A stretch of DNA of 17,374 bases from JANNFX01 sp031380225 (GTDB taxonomy: Bacteria > Pseudomonadota > Alphaproteobacteria > Rhizobiales > Hyphomicrobiaceae), in contig JANNFX010000147.1 of the NCBI GenBank assembly GCA_031380225.1, forward strand, positions 1 to 17,374, written 5' to 3'. The notes below the pieces were generated by a model. The model saw nothing but the letters and a program-made list of their open reading frames with translations, was not told the DNA's origin and searched no databases. Each line of letters opens with the position of its first letter. Positions within the stretch are counted from its first letter, which is position 1. Of this stretch, positions 1 to 8,075 are shown one piece after another. A program made the translations under genes and the position numbers.

Positions 1-897
1 CCCGGCACCCAGGCTGTTCAGCGCTAAAAATTCTGAGGGGCAGAGCAGATGATTTCCGGCACTGGCGCCGAGGGTCTGGGTGAGCTTTAGACCGTGCCCT
101 TCTTCGATCTCATAAAATTGATAGCTCAGCCCATCGAAAAACTTTGCTACTTGCAACCCCATAGTACGATCGAGAATTTCGATGAGCATCGCGGGGCGAT
201 CGCGGGCGATGAGGTCACCGAAACCGGTCAAAACCTCGATTTCATATTTTTCAGCGTCGATCTTTACGAGATCAATGCGTGCCAAAGCACGGGATCTGGA
301 AAAGTCATCAATCCGGGTGACCGCGATTTGTGTTTTCAATAGTCCCGCCGTACCTCCCAGCATGTCGGGGTTAAGCGACGCGGAGTACGCGTGTTCAGTG
401 TCAGGCTCATAGATGATTGACGTGCCGGTTTCTGCCGATGCGCCTGCGATGACTACTTCAGTCTCATAGCTGTTGAGTTTGATGTTGTCTGCCAGTCGTT
501 CAGCTATGCGTGCGATCGGCTCAAACGCATACACGCATGCGGCTGGATTGATGGCATTTGCCGCTAAAGCATAAATTCCAGTATTGGCGCCGATATCCAG
601 GATCACGTTCGCACTTCGGGCCAACCGTGCCCATAGCCGCAAAGACGTCCCTTCGAAGCCATTACCGTAGCCGGCCCAGAACAAATCATTCTCAACCTGA
701 TAGCCGAAATTGCGGATCTTGAAGCTGTGTGAGGAATCAATGGGGATGGTCACCACGCCAGTGAAGTGCAAATGGCGGTAGATACTCTCTGGCGGACGTA
801 TTGCAGCTCGCACGGCCGTCAACAACGGTTGTTTGAACGGCAGCGCCTTGTATGCGGCACGTACCCAAGACCGGCCAGAGTCTGAGTTAGCTGTCAT
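1..897 (-). CDS. FkbM-family SAM-dependent methyltransferase (3' end cut by window edge)
   Basis: An open frame of 299 codons runs from the ATG at 897 to the left edge without a stop, so the C-terminus is missing. The SAM-binding motif I is clear: ILDIGANTGIYAL at about residues 99-111, followed by YAFEP at 123-127. Further on, LVKIDAEKYEIEVLTGF matches the FkbM-family block usually read as IDVEGHE, with Glu-Lys-Tyr here in place of Glu-Gly-His. FkbM-like enzymes are typically sugar O-methyltransferases, and many sit in polysaccharide or glycolipid clusters. A role in methylating the exported glycan or its precursor is inferred from context. The start overlaps the end of the sulfotransferase gene by 11 bases (887-897), which implies translational coupling at the distal end of the minus-strand block. 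The family assignment is firm; the substrate is unknown. Confidence 0.85.
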   Translation of the reverse strand, partial: MTANSDSGRSWVRAAYKALPFKQPLLTAVRAAIRPPESIYRHLHFTGVVTIPIDSSHSFKIRNFGYQVENDLFWAGYGNGFEGTSLRLWARLARSANVILDIGANTGIYALAANAINPAACVYAFEPIARIAERLADNIKLNSYETEVVIAGASAETGTSIIYEPDTEHAYSASLNPDMLGGTAGLLKTQIAVTRIDDFSRSRALARIDLVKIDAEKYEIEVLTGFGDLIARDRPAMLIEILDRTMGLQVAKFFDGLSYQFYEIEEGHGLKLTQTLGASAGNHLLCPSEFLALNSLGAG

Positions 898-1774
898 GGC
901 CAATAATTTCTTTGACGGCTTGATTATCAGCGCAGTAAAATTCATCGATTTCAACAGCCAGTGCCGCATCGATTGCGCCGCCGGAGCCCTCTTGCGAATT
1001 CATCGCTCTAATTTTAGCAGCAACTTGTAATTGATCTTTTCGTAAGACGCGTTTGATAACCTTTGACGCACCGAACACCCACGCCGGCGGACGCTGGACA
1101 AAGCGAGCTAATGTTGCTGAGCGATGCACGCGAGCCGGGTGAACTTTCCCAAATTCAGTTCGGCCGTCGTCTTGGACGCCGAGAAATGTCATCAATTCGA
1201 CGTAAGTCTCGCGCGGTTCCCTCGTCCAATCCTCAAACCGGATGACTTTGATCTGCTCGCGTGGGAACAGATCGAAATAGCGGCGGAGTTGCTCTGAAAA
1301 CCGGCCAACGGCGGGGTAGTCGAGAAATTTTGCCTCGCGGCAGCTGTCTGGAAACGATGTCCGCGCGCCCTCGCGTGCCGCGCGCCACGCCACGCCGAAA
1401 TCGCCAATGGTCTCGTCGCAGTTGAACACCAGCTGGTTGTGATACGACGGCAGGAACGTACGTTGCTGGCGGAGGAATATGAGAATGCGTGCGTTAGGAT
1501 TGTAGGCGTGAATATTCTTCGCCGCACTCTTCGAATAGAGGTACTGAACCGAGGCTTCGCCGATCACGGCCGCTGAACCCGCATGCGCAAACAGCGCCTC
1601 ATAGTCATGCTTGTTTGTGCGCCACCTGAAACCTGGAAAATCGTCACTAAAATAATGCGGCTCCTTTTCTAGTGTGAAGAAGATATCCGGATGCGTTGCT
1701 AGATACGAAACCCAAGCCGTTGTTCCGCACTTTGGCGCGCCGACAATGAACGTATTAGGACGCTTGATCGCCAC
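887..1774 (-). CDS. PAPS-dependent sulfotransferase
   Basis: This 295-residue soluble protein fits the sulfotransferase family. The N-terminal 5'-phosphosulfate loop is FIVGAPKCGTTAW at about residues 9-21, with the invariant Lys and following Gly-Thr-Thr. A second conserved stretch, ARILIFLRQQRTFLPSY at about 95-111, corresponds to the 3'-phosphate-binding Arg...Ser region. A later segment, KVIRFEDW, is the usual ...FEDL-type strand. It would transfer sulfate from PAPS to a hydroxyl, most likely on the polysaccharide of this locus, though protein or lipid acceptors cannot be excluded. The start is a GTG at 1774, six bases after the flippase stop codon, without a strong Shine-Dalgarno sequence, so translation is probably coupled. 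The stop lies inside the start of the downstream FkbM gene. No PAPS-synthesis genes are present in the window. Confidence 0.85.
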   Translation of the reverse strand: MAIKRPNTFIVGAPKCGTTAWVSYLATHPDIFFTLEKEPHYFSDDFPGFRWRTNKHDYEALFAHAGSAAVIGEASVQYLYSKSAAKNIHAYNPNARILIFLRQQRTFLPSYHNQLVFNCDETIGDFGVAWRAAREGARTSFPDSCREAKFLDYPAVGRFSEQLRRYFDLFPREQIKVIRFEDWTREPRETYVELMTFLGVQDDGRTEFGKVHPARVHRSATLARFVQRPPAWVFGASKVIKRVLRKDQLQVAAKIRAMNSQEGSGGAIDAALAVEIDEFYCADNQAVKEIIGHDS

Positions 1775-1780
1775 GCTGAT

Positions 1781-3148
1781 CTAGCTCGAATGCGTCGCAG
1801 ATTTGAGTGGCCGCCCAAGTGCGGAGGTATCAACACCGAGCCTGTTGCGCACAGCCGCATACTGGATCGTGTTCCAAACGATCACACCCGCCGACGCCGC
1901 AATGGCGCCGCCGAGCGGTCCGTATGCCGGCATTAACGCCACCGACAACGCCACATTGACGGCAAGGCCAGCAACGACACTCCACAACTGCACGCGCTCC
2001 TGGCCAGTCATCGATAAGAAATATCCAACAGAGCCGGTCGCAGCGTTGACGAGACTTCCAACAACGAGAATCATCAAGACTGGGTAGGCGGTAACAAAGT
2101 CCGCGCCAAATAGCGACAGTATCTGCTTTCCAAAAAAGGCCAGCACAGTGGCTGAGGCGACTGCCAATGCTAAGGCCGCGCGAGCCGAGACGTAAGCAAG
2201 TTTCCGCAATTCCTCGCGGTCGCCTTGCCTGTAGAGCTTAGCGATCATGGGGCCGCTGGCGATGTTGACACATGCCAAGCCGAATGAAACCAGCGCTGCC
2301 AGTCGCGACGCAACCGCAAATTGCCCTGCCGCAGCGTGAGTTGAAAACCAGCCCAGCAAAATCACACTGCTTTGCTGAATGATCTGTTGAAGGCAGGCGA
2401 CAAGCACGAGCGTCCGTCCGATGACAACCCATTCGCGGCGATCAGTGGCGCTGACGTCCGTAGCGGGTACAGCCGCATAGAGATCGCGCGTATTCATGAG
2501 TAAAAGGCCGAGTGCGGCAAGTGCACTGGCCGTTGTCAACATCAGTGCTGCCTCAAGTGACAATGGCCATCCAAGTGCTGCAACGACGAGCACCGAGGCA
2601 ATCAGTAATGCCTGACGGATCACTTGATCATGGATGCGGGCTTGAAAAACGCGCTGATCGGCGAGAGCAAATGCAGCTGAGAGCGAAAGGCAACCTAGTG
2701 TTACGGCCAGAAAGATTGAAAGCGCGAGGGCGGCCCATGATAATCCCGCAAAGACTTCGGGGATCAAAGCGCGAAGCCCTAAAATGATGACCGCTAGAAT
2801 ACTGCCACTCGTCAGCACTTGCCGCGTGCAGTAGTCCGCCATTGCCCGGATACTGCCGGGCTTTTTGTCTTGAATATAGATAGCCCCGAACTTGAGGATC
2901 GACGTATCCAAGCCGAGCTTCACCAAGACGACGAGGATCATGACCCAGGCGATGGCAATTGCGTAGCTGCCATAGATTTCGATTCCCAGCATGCGAGTAA
3001 GGAGCAGGTTCGAAATCAGCCCGAGTGCCAATCCCGCTGTCGCCAGCACGAGCGAAGTCAGTCCACCACCGATAAGCTGACTTGCAGTCGTGTCCCGCTG
3101 CCCTGAGACCAGACGCCGAAGTCCCGCGATCATGCTTCCGTCAGGCAT
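1781..3148 (-). CDS. Wzx-like lipid-linked oligosaccharide flippase (MOP superfamily)
   Basis: About 455 residues, strongly hydrophobic, with roughly a dozen membrane segments spread over the whole length, as in polysaccharide-biosynthesis flippases of the MOP superfamily. The first segments follow a short basic leader (SQLIGGGLTSLVLATAGLAL, then LISNLLLTRMLGIEIYGSYA), and the Leu-Leu-Thr-Arg...Gly...Tyr-Gly pattern after helix 1 is typical of the family. Its job would be to move the undecaprenyl-linked repeat unit to the periplasmic face for Wzy. The same frame stays open upstream to 3463, but that extension is basic, non-membrane sequence lying antiphase inside the epimerase gene. I therefore chose the ATG at 3148, 29 bases after the epimerase stop. 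A second ATG at 3133 with a GGA-type ribosome site is an alternative. TTG starts just upstream also cannot be excluded. Confidence 0.85.
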   Translation of the reverse strand: MPDGSMIAGLRRLVSGQRDTTASQLIGGGLTSLVLATAGLALGLISNLLLTRMLGIEIYGSYAIAIAWVMILVVLVKLGLDTSILKFGAIYIQDKKPGSIRAMADYCTRQVLTSGSILAVIILGLRALIPEVFAGLSWAALALSIFLAVTLGCLSLSAAFALADQRVFQARIHDQVIRQALLIASVLVVAALGWPLSLEAALMLTTASALAALGLLLMNTRDLYAAVPATDVSATDRREWVVIGRTLVLVACLQQIIQQSSVILLGWFSTHAAAGQFAVASRLAALVSFGLACVNIASGPMIAKLYRQGDREELRKLAYVSARAALALAVASATVLAFFGKQILSLFGADFVTAYPVLMILVVGSLVNAATGSVGYFLSMTGQERVQLWSVVAGLAVNVALSVALMPAYGPLGGAIAASAGVIVWNTIQYAAVRNRLGVDTSALGRPLKSATHSS

Positions 3149-3177
3149 GGTCTTGAAACGTTGGGACAAGAGCGCGT

Positions 3178-4200
3178 TTAAACGCCATAGTATCCACGAT
3201 ACCAGTCGACGAATGCTTTGACGCCGTCGCGAACTGGCGTGGCCGGTTTGTAGTTGACGGCGCGCACCAATTCCGAGACGTCGGCGTAGGTGTCCGGGAC
3301 GTCGCCGGGCTGCAGTGGCAGCATTTCCTTGATGGCCTTCTTGCCGACGGCGGCTTCGGCAGCTTCGATGTATTCTGACAGCTTGACCGGCGAATTGTTG
3401 CCGATGTTGAAAATGCGGTAAGGCGCATTCGATGAGCGCGGATCTGGCGTGTCGCTGTTCCATGCTGGATCAGGCGTCGCGATTTGATCGCTAGCCCGGA
3501 TCACGCCCTCGGCAATGTCCGATACAAATGTGAAGTCGCGGGTATGGTTGCCGTGATTGAAGACCTTGATTGGCTCACCCGCCAAAATATTCTTCGTAAA
3601 TAAGAACAACGCCATATCGGGGCGGCCCCACGGTCCATAGACCGTGAAGAATCTGAGGCCCGTCGTCGGTAACCGGAAAAGATGACTATACGAATGCGCC
3701 ATCAATTCGTTTGCCCGCTTGGTTGCGGCATAAAACTGCAATGGATGATTAACGCCATTATGCTCTGAGAACGGCATCGAGGTGTTGGCGCCATAAACGC
3801 TCGAGGTGCTTGCGTACGTCAGATGAGGTGTTTTCGCGTAACGGCAAGCTTCGAGAATGTTCGTAAAGGCGATGATATTGGATTCGACATAAGCATGAGG
3901 ATTCTCGAGCGAATACCTGACGCCGGCCTGAGCGGCGAGATGGATGACGCGATCAAAAGCATGATCTGCGAAGCAGCGTTGAACCACGGCGAGATTGGCC
4001 AGATTTGCGCGGACGAACTGGAAGCTGCCGGCGCCTGATTTTTCAACTTCCTCAAGAAGCTTGAGGCGTGCTTCTTTGATTGCCGGATCGTAGTAGTCAT
4101 TGACAACATCGAAGCCGACGACATCGTCGCCGCGTTCGAGCAAACGCTTCGCAGTGTGGAAGCCAATAAACCCTGCAGCTCCGGTAACAAGGATTTTCAT
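3178..4200 (-). CDS. UDP-glucuronate 4-epimerase (extended SDR family)
   Basis: This 340-residue NAD-dependent epimerase has the Rossmann motif GAAGFIG at residues 7-13, the catalytic Ser region STSSVYG at 131-137 and the YAATK catalytic pair Tyr157/Lys161. The stretch RFFTVYGPWGRPDMALFLFT is characteristic of UDP-glucuronate 4-epimerases (LpsL/Cap1J/GAE type) rather than UDP-glucose 4-epimerases, as is the NDYYDP segment at about 34-39. The expected reaction is UDP-glucuronate to UDP-galacturonate, giving an acidic sugar for the polymer. The gene starts at an ATG with AGGA about ten bases upstream. A 109-base gap separates it from rmlD, and the flippase gene follows closely. No UDP-glucose 6-dehydrogenase is present, so UDP-glucuronate must come from elsewhere. 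Length and motifs are intact. Confidence 0.88.
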   Translation of the reverse strand: MKILVTGAAGFIGFHTAKRLLERGDDVVGFDVVNDYYDPAIKEARLKLLEEVEKSGAGSFQFVRANLANLAVVQRCFADHAFDRVIHLAAQAGVRYSLENPHAYVESNIIAFTNILEACRYAKTPHLTYASTSSVYGANTSMPFSEHNGVNHPLQFYAATKRANELMAHSYSHLFRLPTTGLRFFTVYGPWGRPDMALFLFTKNILAGEPIKVFNHGNHTRDFTFVSDIAEGVIRASDQIATPDPAWNSDTPDPRSSNAPYRIFNIGNNSPVKLSEYIEAAEAAVGKKAIKEMLPLQPGDVPDTYADVSELVRAVNYKPATPVRDGVKAFVDWYRGYYGV

Positions 4201-4309
4201 TCTGCTGTGATCCTGAAGAATTCAATCGATGCGCATAAGTCTGCGTAACGGGCTCGATTGCCAACGGTAGCAACTATCAGAACTTGACGCTGCCCTGAGG
4301 CCGCTTTGC

Positions 4310-5224
4310 TCACGCTGTTGCCTCAGTCTTTGCCGAAAGCAACCGGCTAACAACAAGATCTACGGACCTTTGCCACTCCGGAGCGCGCCAGCCAAAGTCA
4401 GTTGCGAACGCCGTGCAGTCGAGCCGCGAATTTATTGGGCGCGCGGCCTTAGCTGGCCAATCCCGTGCCAGTATCGGCGAAACTTCGGCATAGGGTCCGC
4501 CTTGCCTTCGGCTTGTTTCAAATGTGTGCCGGGCGAGATTGCACCAGTTGGTCTCGCCGCTTCCTGCACAATGATAGATCTGACCAAGGCCTGTTGCCGG
4601 CGCTGACTGCCAGCGCTTTATGATCTCCAACACTGCATCGGCAAGGTCTATAGCCGAAGTTGGATTGCCATACTGATCGCCAACGACATTCAGTGTGTCG
4701 CGTGTACGAGCCAATTCGAGCATCGTCTTGATAAAATTTTTGCCGAACGGACTATAGACCCAGGCTGTGCGTAAAACGACGTGATCAGGATTTTCCGCCT
4801 GAACTCGCTTTTCGCCTTCAAGCTTTGTGCGGCCATAAACGCTTTGCGGATTGGCGCGATCAGCTTCAACGTAACTCGAAGTTTTGCTGCCGTCGTAGAT
4901 ATAATCCGTCGAGATTTGAATGATGGGCGCGCCAATCGCGCGGGCTGCAGCGGCAATGTAGCCAGCTGCTGCAGCATTGATGGCATGCGCGGCATCGGGT
5001 TGATCTTCGGCGAGGTCGACCGCAGTAAAGGCAGCGGCATTGACGACAATATCAGGTGCAATTTTGCGAATAGCCGCGCCAATTGTGCCATGTGTTTCGA
5101 GATCGAGTTCCGGCCGGCCGAGGCAAACAACACTGAGTTCGCTGGACAAAGCCGCACGCTCAGCCATCGCCCGTGCGAGTTGGCCATGCTTGCCAGTGAC
5201 CAAAATTGTTGTCGCTACTGTCAT
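4310..5224 (-). CDS. rmlD: dTDP-4-dehydrorhamnose reductase RmlD
   Basis: The 304-residue product matches RmlD/RfbD in length and order of motifs. These are the nucleotide-binding GKHGQLARA at 11-19, ISTDYIYDG at 104-112 (the family form is STDYVFDG), and the catalytic YGRTK with Tyr130 and Lys134. The segment VVLRTAWVYSPFGKNFIKTM is the conserved RxxWVYxxxGxNFVxTM block. It reduces dTDP-4-dehydro-L-rhamnose to dTDP-L-rhamnose with NAD(P)H in the cytoplasm, the last step of the pathway. Its ATG overlaps the TGA of rmlB in an ATGA arrangement (5221-5224), so the two are translationally coupled. The 3,5-epimerase (RmlC) that makes its substrate is not in the window. Confidence 0.93.
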   Translation of the reverse strand: MTVATTILVTGKHGQLARAMAERAALSSELSVVCLGRPELDLETHGTIGAAIRKIAPDIVVNAAAFTAVDLAEDQPDAAHAINAAAAGYIAAAARAIGAPIIQISTDYIYDGSKTSSYVEADRANPQSVYGRTKLEGEKRVQAENPDHVVLRTAWVYSPFGKNFIKTMLELARTRDTLNVVGDQYGNPTSAIDLADAVLEIIKRWQSAPATGLGQIYHCAGSGETNWCNLARHTFETSRRQGGPYAEVSPILARDWPAKAARPINSRLDCTAFATDFGWRAPEWQRSVDLVVSRLLSAKTEATA

Positions 5225-6288
5225 TTCACCGAGCCCAAGCGCGCGCCACTATCGTGGCGTTCCCGAATTGGTTTCCACCACCAGGCATTGGATAGATACC
5301 ATTCGATAGTTTTTTCCAATCCGGTTGCGAAGTTCTCCCTGGGGCGCCAGCCGAGTTCACGCTCAGCTTTAGCAGGATCGATTGCATAACGGCGGTCGTG
5401 TCCGGGCCGGTCGGTGACAAAGGTGATCAGGCTCGAATAGCATTGTCCGTTCTTTCGGGGCCGTTTTTCATTGAGGATTGAGCAAATGGATTGCACGACC
5501 GCCAAGTTAGAATGCTCCGCCCGGCCGCCAATGTTGTAGCTTTCGCCAAGGCGCCCGGCGGTCACAACCGCTTCCAAGGCTTCGGCGTGGTCTTCGACGT
5601 AAAGCCAGTCGCGGATGTTGGCCCCGGTGCCGTACACTGGAAGCGGTCTTTCATCGAGGGCGTTGAGAATGACCAGCGGAATGAGCTTTTCCGGAAAATG
5701 ATAAGGTCCGTAGTTGTTGGAGCAGTTAGAGAGCACGACCGGCAGGCCGTACGTTTTATGCCAGGCTCGAACGAAATGGTCTGACGAGGCTTTCGATGCT
5801 GAATATGGAGACGAAGGAGCATAGGGCGTATCTTCTTTGAAATTTCCGCCTTCGATGTCGAGATCGCCAAATACTTCGTCAGTCGAGATGTGATGAAACC
5901 GGAAAGCAGCTTGCCGGCGCGGTTCGAGAGCTTTGTAGCGTGCCAACGCTGCGTTCAACATCCGGAACGTGCCAACGACATTGGTTTCGACGAAAGCCGA
6001 CGGTCCGTCTATCGAGCGGTCAACATGGCTTTCGGCCGCCAGGTGCATGACCGTGTCGATGTCCTTGCCAGTCAAGATTGCCAGCATCTCGCGCTCATCG
6101 CACACGTCGGCACGGCAGAACTCGTAATTTGGATGGTGTTCGATTTCGCGGAGTGATGCCAAGTTGCCGGCGTACGTTAGCTTGTCAGCATTGGCGACGT
6201 AGTGGCCAGCGTTAGCCAAACGTCTGCAAACCGCAGAGCCGATGAAGCCAGCACCGCCGGTGATTAAAAAACGGCGCGAAGCGGTCAC
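5221..6288 (-). CDS. rmlB: dTDP-glucose 4,6-dehydratase RmlB
   Basis: This 355-residue protein is a full-length RmlB/RfbB. It shows the NAD-binding GGAGFIG at 11-17, the family hallmark HLAAESHVDRSIDGP at about 82-96, the dehydratase active-site STDEVFGDL from 135 with the catalytic Asp-Glu pair 137-138, and YSASK with Tyr162 and Lys166. NCSNNYGPYHFPEKLIP is also diagnostic. It converts dTDP-glucose to dTDP-4-dehydro-6-deoxyglucose, feeding rhamnose synthesis through RmlD, with which it overlaps by four bases. The start is a GTG at 6288; no in-frame ATG lies close upstream. A 20-base imperfect palindrome sits about 21 bases before the start. RmlA and RmlC are absent here. Confidence 0.94.
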   Translation of the reverse strand: MTASRRFLITGGAGFIGSAVCRRLANAGHYVANADKLTYAGNLASLREIEHHPNYEFCRADVCDEREMLAILTGKDIDTVMHLAAESHVDRSIDGPSAFVETNVVGTFRMLNAALARYKALEPRRQAAFRFHHISTDEVFGDLDIEGGNFKEDTPYAPSSPYSASKASSDHFVRAWHKTYGLPVVLSNCSNNYGPYHFPEKLIPLVILNALDERPLPVYGTGANIRDWLYVEDHAEALEAVVTAGRLGESYNIGGRAEHSNLAVVQSICSILNEKRPRKNGQCYSSLITFVTDRPGHDRRYAIDPAKAERELGWRPRENFATGLEKTIEWYLSNAWWWKPIRERHDSGARLGSVK

Positions 6289-6308
6289 GCCGCAGTCTTC
6301 ACAGTCAA

Positions 6309-6328
6309 AGTGCGATAGCTACCGCACT
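6309..6328 (-). promoter_or_regulatory. Imperfect palindrome in the rmlB leader
   Basis: Twenty bases read as an inverted repeat: AGTGCG and CGCACT arms around a GTAGCTAT core that is itself nearly symmetrical, ending about 21 bases before the rmlB GTG. As RNA it could form a seven-pair stem (one G-U) with a six-base loop. It may be an operator or a weak terminator between the priming transferase gene and rmlB. The following T-run is only three bases, so a strong intrinsic terminator is unlikely. The rest of the 142-base gap (6289-6430) shows no clear -35/-10 pair. Confidence 0.25.
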
Positions 6329-6430
6329 CTGGGTGAAAACCCCGAGCAAAATTCGCGCAACTCCTACACACCAAGTTCACAATATTTGAAATCTAACAGA
6401 TCGAGTTTTGGGGGTCTACAATACTAAACG

Positions 6431-7945
6431 TCAAATCTTGCCAGGGCGGGTCTGACACACGCCGGCGGCCTGCAAATCATCCCATGCGCGGCCGATATCA
6501 TCTGTGTTAACCGTTTCTCCAAAAACCACGGTCGAAAACGTTTTTCTGAGAATGCCAAGATCTCCAAATAGCGAGGCATTCTTGACGTACCAAATGTCGA
6601 GTGCTGCCTTGTCGACCGGCGAAATTTCACGGCCACCAGTCACTTGCGCCCAGCCCGTCAAACCCGGCCTGACCAGAAGCCGTGCAGCAAATTCTGGTGC
6701 TTGATCAACCGGCAGCAGTGGCCGCGGACCAACGAACGACATTTCGCCGACAAGGATGTTGTAAAGTTGCGGCAATTCATCGAGCCGCGTCCGCCTCAGA
6801 AACCAACCGAATTTGGAGACGCGGTCATCATCATTAACGCGCCGGCCATTGGCGTCATGAGCGGCTGCCATCGAGCGGAATTTGTACAAGTTAAAGGGAT
6901 GCCCGCCAAGTCCGGGGCGCTGCTGCCAGAACGTGACAGGCAGGCCAACGTCGATCGCTACCAAGACAGCAACTGCGGCAATGACCGGTGCGAGTACGAC
7001 CAGCATCACTAATGATGCAGTCAAATCAAACACCCGTTTCAACTGCCAAAATGATTGCCGGGTCGCGATCGATGGGTGGGTGTTGTCGAGCGAGAACCCG
7101 GGTTGATCGCGCTCAGTCGTGCTGTCCCCACTTTGTCCGTCAGTGGATGACACTTGTGGTTTCGGACTACTTAGTCCCAAACTGTCCGGCAACATCAGGA
7201 GCTTGATATCTGTCGACTTTTCGATGTCAAGCAAGATGCGTTGCGCTTTAGATGATAATTTATCAAAGGCCGTTGCAATAACGATGGTGTCGACTTTAAC
7301 GCCATGAACTTCAAGTTCGCGCAGTGCTTCTGCGGCTTGTTCGGGAGTGCCCAGAACTTTGTGCTGCATGACGACACGGCCGGTATGGCGTTCGTGCCGC
7401 CCAAGTAATCCGGCAACGCGGATACGGCTTGGCGCAAACTCGGCGATCGAACGCACGTACAATTCAGTCAACCGTGTCATGCCAACGACAAGAACGGTTT
7501 CAGTTGCTGGGGATATAATTGCAGATGGTGTTACCCCGTCAGTGACTTGTGCTCCGCGCGCGTTATAGCGCAAGCGCATCGCAACTCGTACGCCAACCAA
7601 CATGAACATGATCAACATGCTTTGCAGGATCGGCAATGATCGAGCCACGCCTTCGAGGCGGTTCTGGCTGAAGCCCAACATGACGGCACCGACCACTGTG
7701 ATGAGTGTGGCTGTGCCAAGTCTTAGGTAGTCGTTCATCGACGAAAACCGCCAGACAGATTGGCTGGCACCAACAAGCGGCAAGGCTACTGCGGCCATCA
7801 AGACCGTAAAGCCAATGTAGGGGCTGATTTCCACCAAATGATCGATTGGCAATTCGAAGTTTTCACGCAGCACAAGCGCCAGCACGGTAGCCGCTGCGAC
7901 CAAAACCAAATCTGTAATCAACAATCCAAATCTACGCACTGTCAC
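6431..7945 (-). CDS. Polyprenyl-phosphate sugar-1-phosphate transferase (WbaP/ExoY/WcaJ-type priming enzyme)
   Basis: This 504-residue protein has the two-part build of exopolysaccharide priming enzymes. About four membrane segments occupy residues 5-125, followed by a cytosolic nucleotide-binding-like domain (about 148-260) and a low-complexity linker. The C-terminal bacterial sugar-transferase domain starts at KRVFDL (303-308) with its membrane re-entrant hydrophobic stretch. Conserved blocks are FNLYKFRSM (351-359), TRLDELPQLYNIL (386-398), GEMSFVGPRPL (400-410) and RPGLTGWAQV (426-435), which include the catalytic Asp-Glu of the family. It transfers a hexose-1-phosphate (commonly glucose or galactose) onto undecaprenyl phosphate, starting each repeat unit. 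The start is a GTG at 7945, with an in-frame TAA twelve bases upstream; a second GTG two codons in is possible. Sugar specificity cannot be read from sequence. Confidence 0.92.
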   Translation of the reverse strand: MTVRRFGLLITDLVLVAAATVLALVLRENFELPIDHLVEISPYIGFTVLMAAVALPLVGASQSVWRFSSMNDYLRLGTATLITVVGAVMLGFSQNRLEGVARSLPILQSMLIMFMLVGVRVAMRLRYNARGAQVTDGVTPSAIISPATETVLVVGMTRLTELYVRSIAEFAPSRIRVAGLLGRHERHTGRVVMQHKVLGTPEQAAEALRELEVHGVKVDTIVIATAFDKLSSKAQRILLDIEKSTDIKLLMLPDSLGLSSPKPQVSSTDGQSGDSTTERDQPGFSLDNTHPSIATRQSFWQLKRVFDLTASLVMLVVLAPVIAAVAVLVAIDVGLPVTFWQQRPGLGGHPFNLYKFRSMAAAHDANGRRVNDDDRVSKFGWFLRRTRLDELPQLYNILVGEMSFVGPRPLLPVDQAPEFAARLLVRPGLTGWAQVTGGREISPVDKAALDIWYVKNASLFGDLGILRKTFSTVVFGETVNTDDIGRAWDDLQAAGVCQTRPGKI

Positions 7946-8075
7946 ACCGACACATTACATTGCAGCCGACTTCGGTAAACTCACACCAGCACTTTAATCG
8001 GGAATTTAGGGCATTGCTACTGTCTGATGACGTCTAATCACCGGTAAACATGGCCGCAACGCAACGGTATCAACG
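7946..8075. other. Intergenic gap with a repeated CGGTAAAC octamer
   Basis: The 130 bases between the polymerase gene and the priming transferase contain CGGTAAAC twice in the same orientation (7973-7980 and 8042-8049, 69 bases apart). The gap should hold the transferase's promoter if it is not co-transcribed with the polymerase gene, but I see no convincing -35/-10 pair. A short imperfect symmetry centred on GACGTC lies near 8028-8036. Confidence 0.2.

Noticed and set aside
3149..3463. N-terminal extension of the flippase frame by about 105 codons
   Set aside because: The extra residues are basic and non-membrane, have no family counterpart, and lie antiphase inside the well-supported epimerase gene. 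The ATG at 3148 is just before the first membrane helix.
4781..5389. 202-codon open frame on the plus strand
   Set aside because: It is antisense to rmlD and rmlB, both fully supported. The translation has no domain features.
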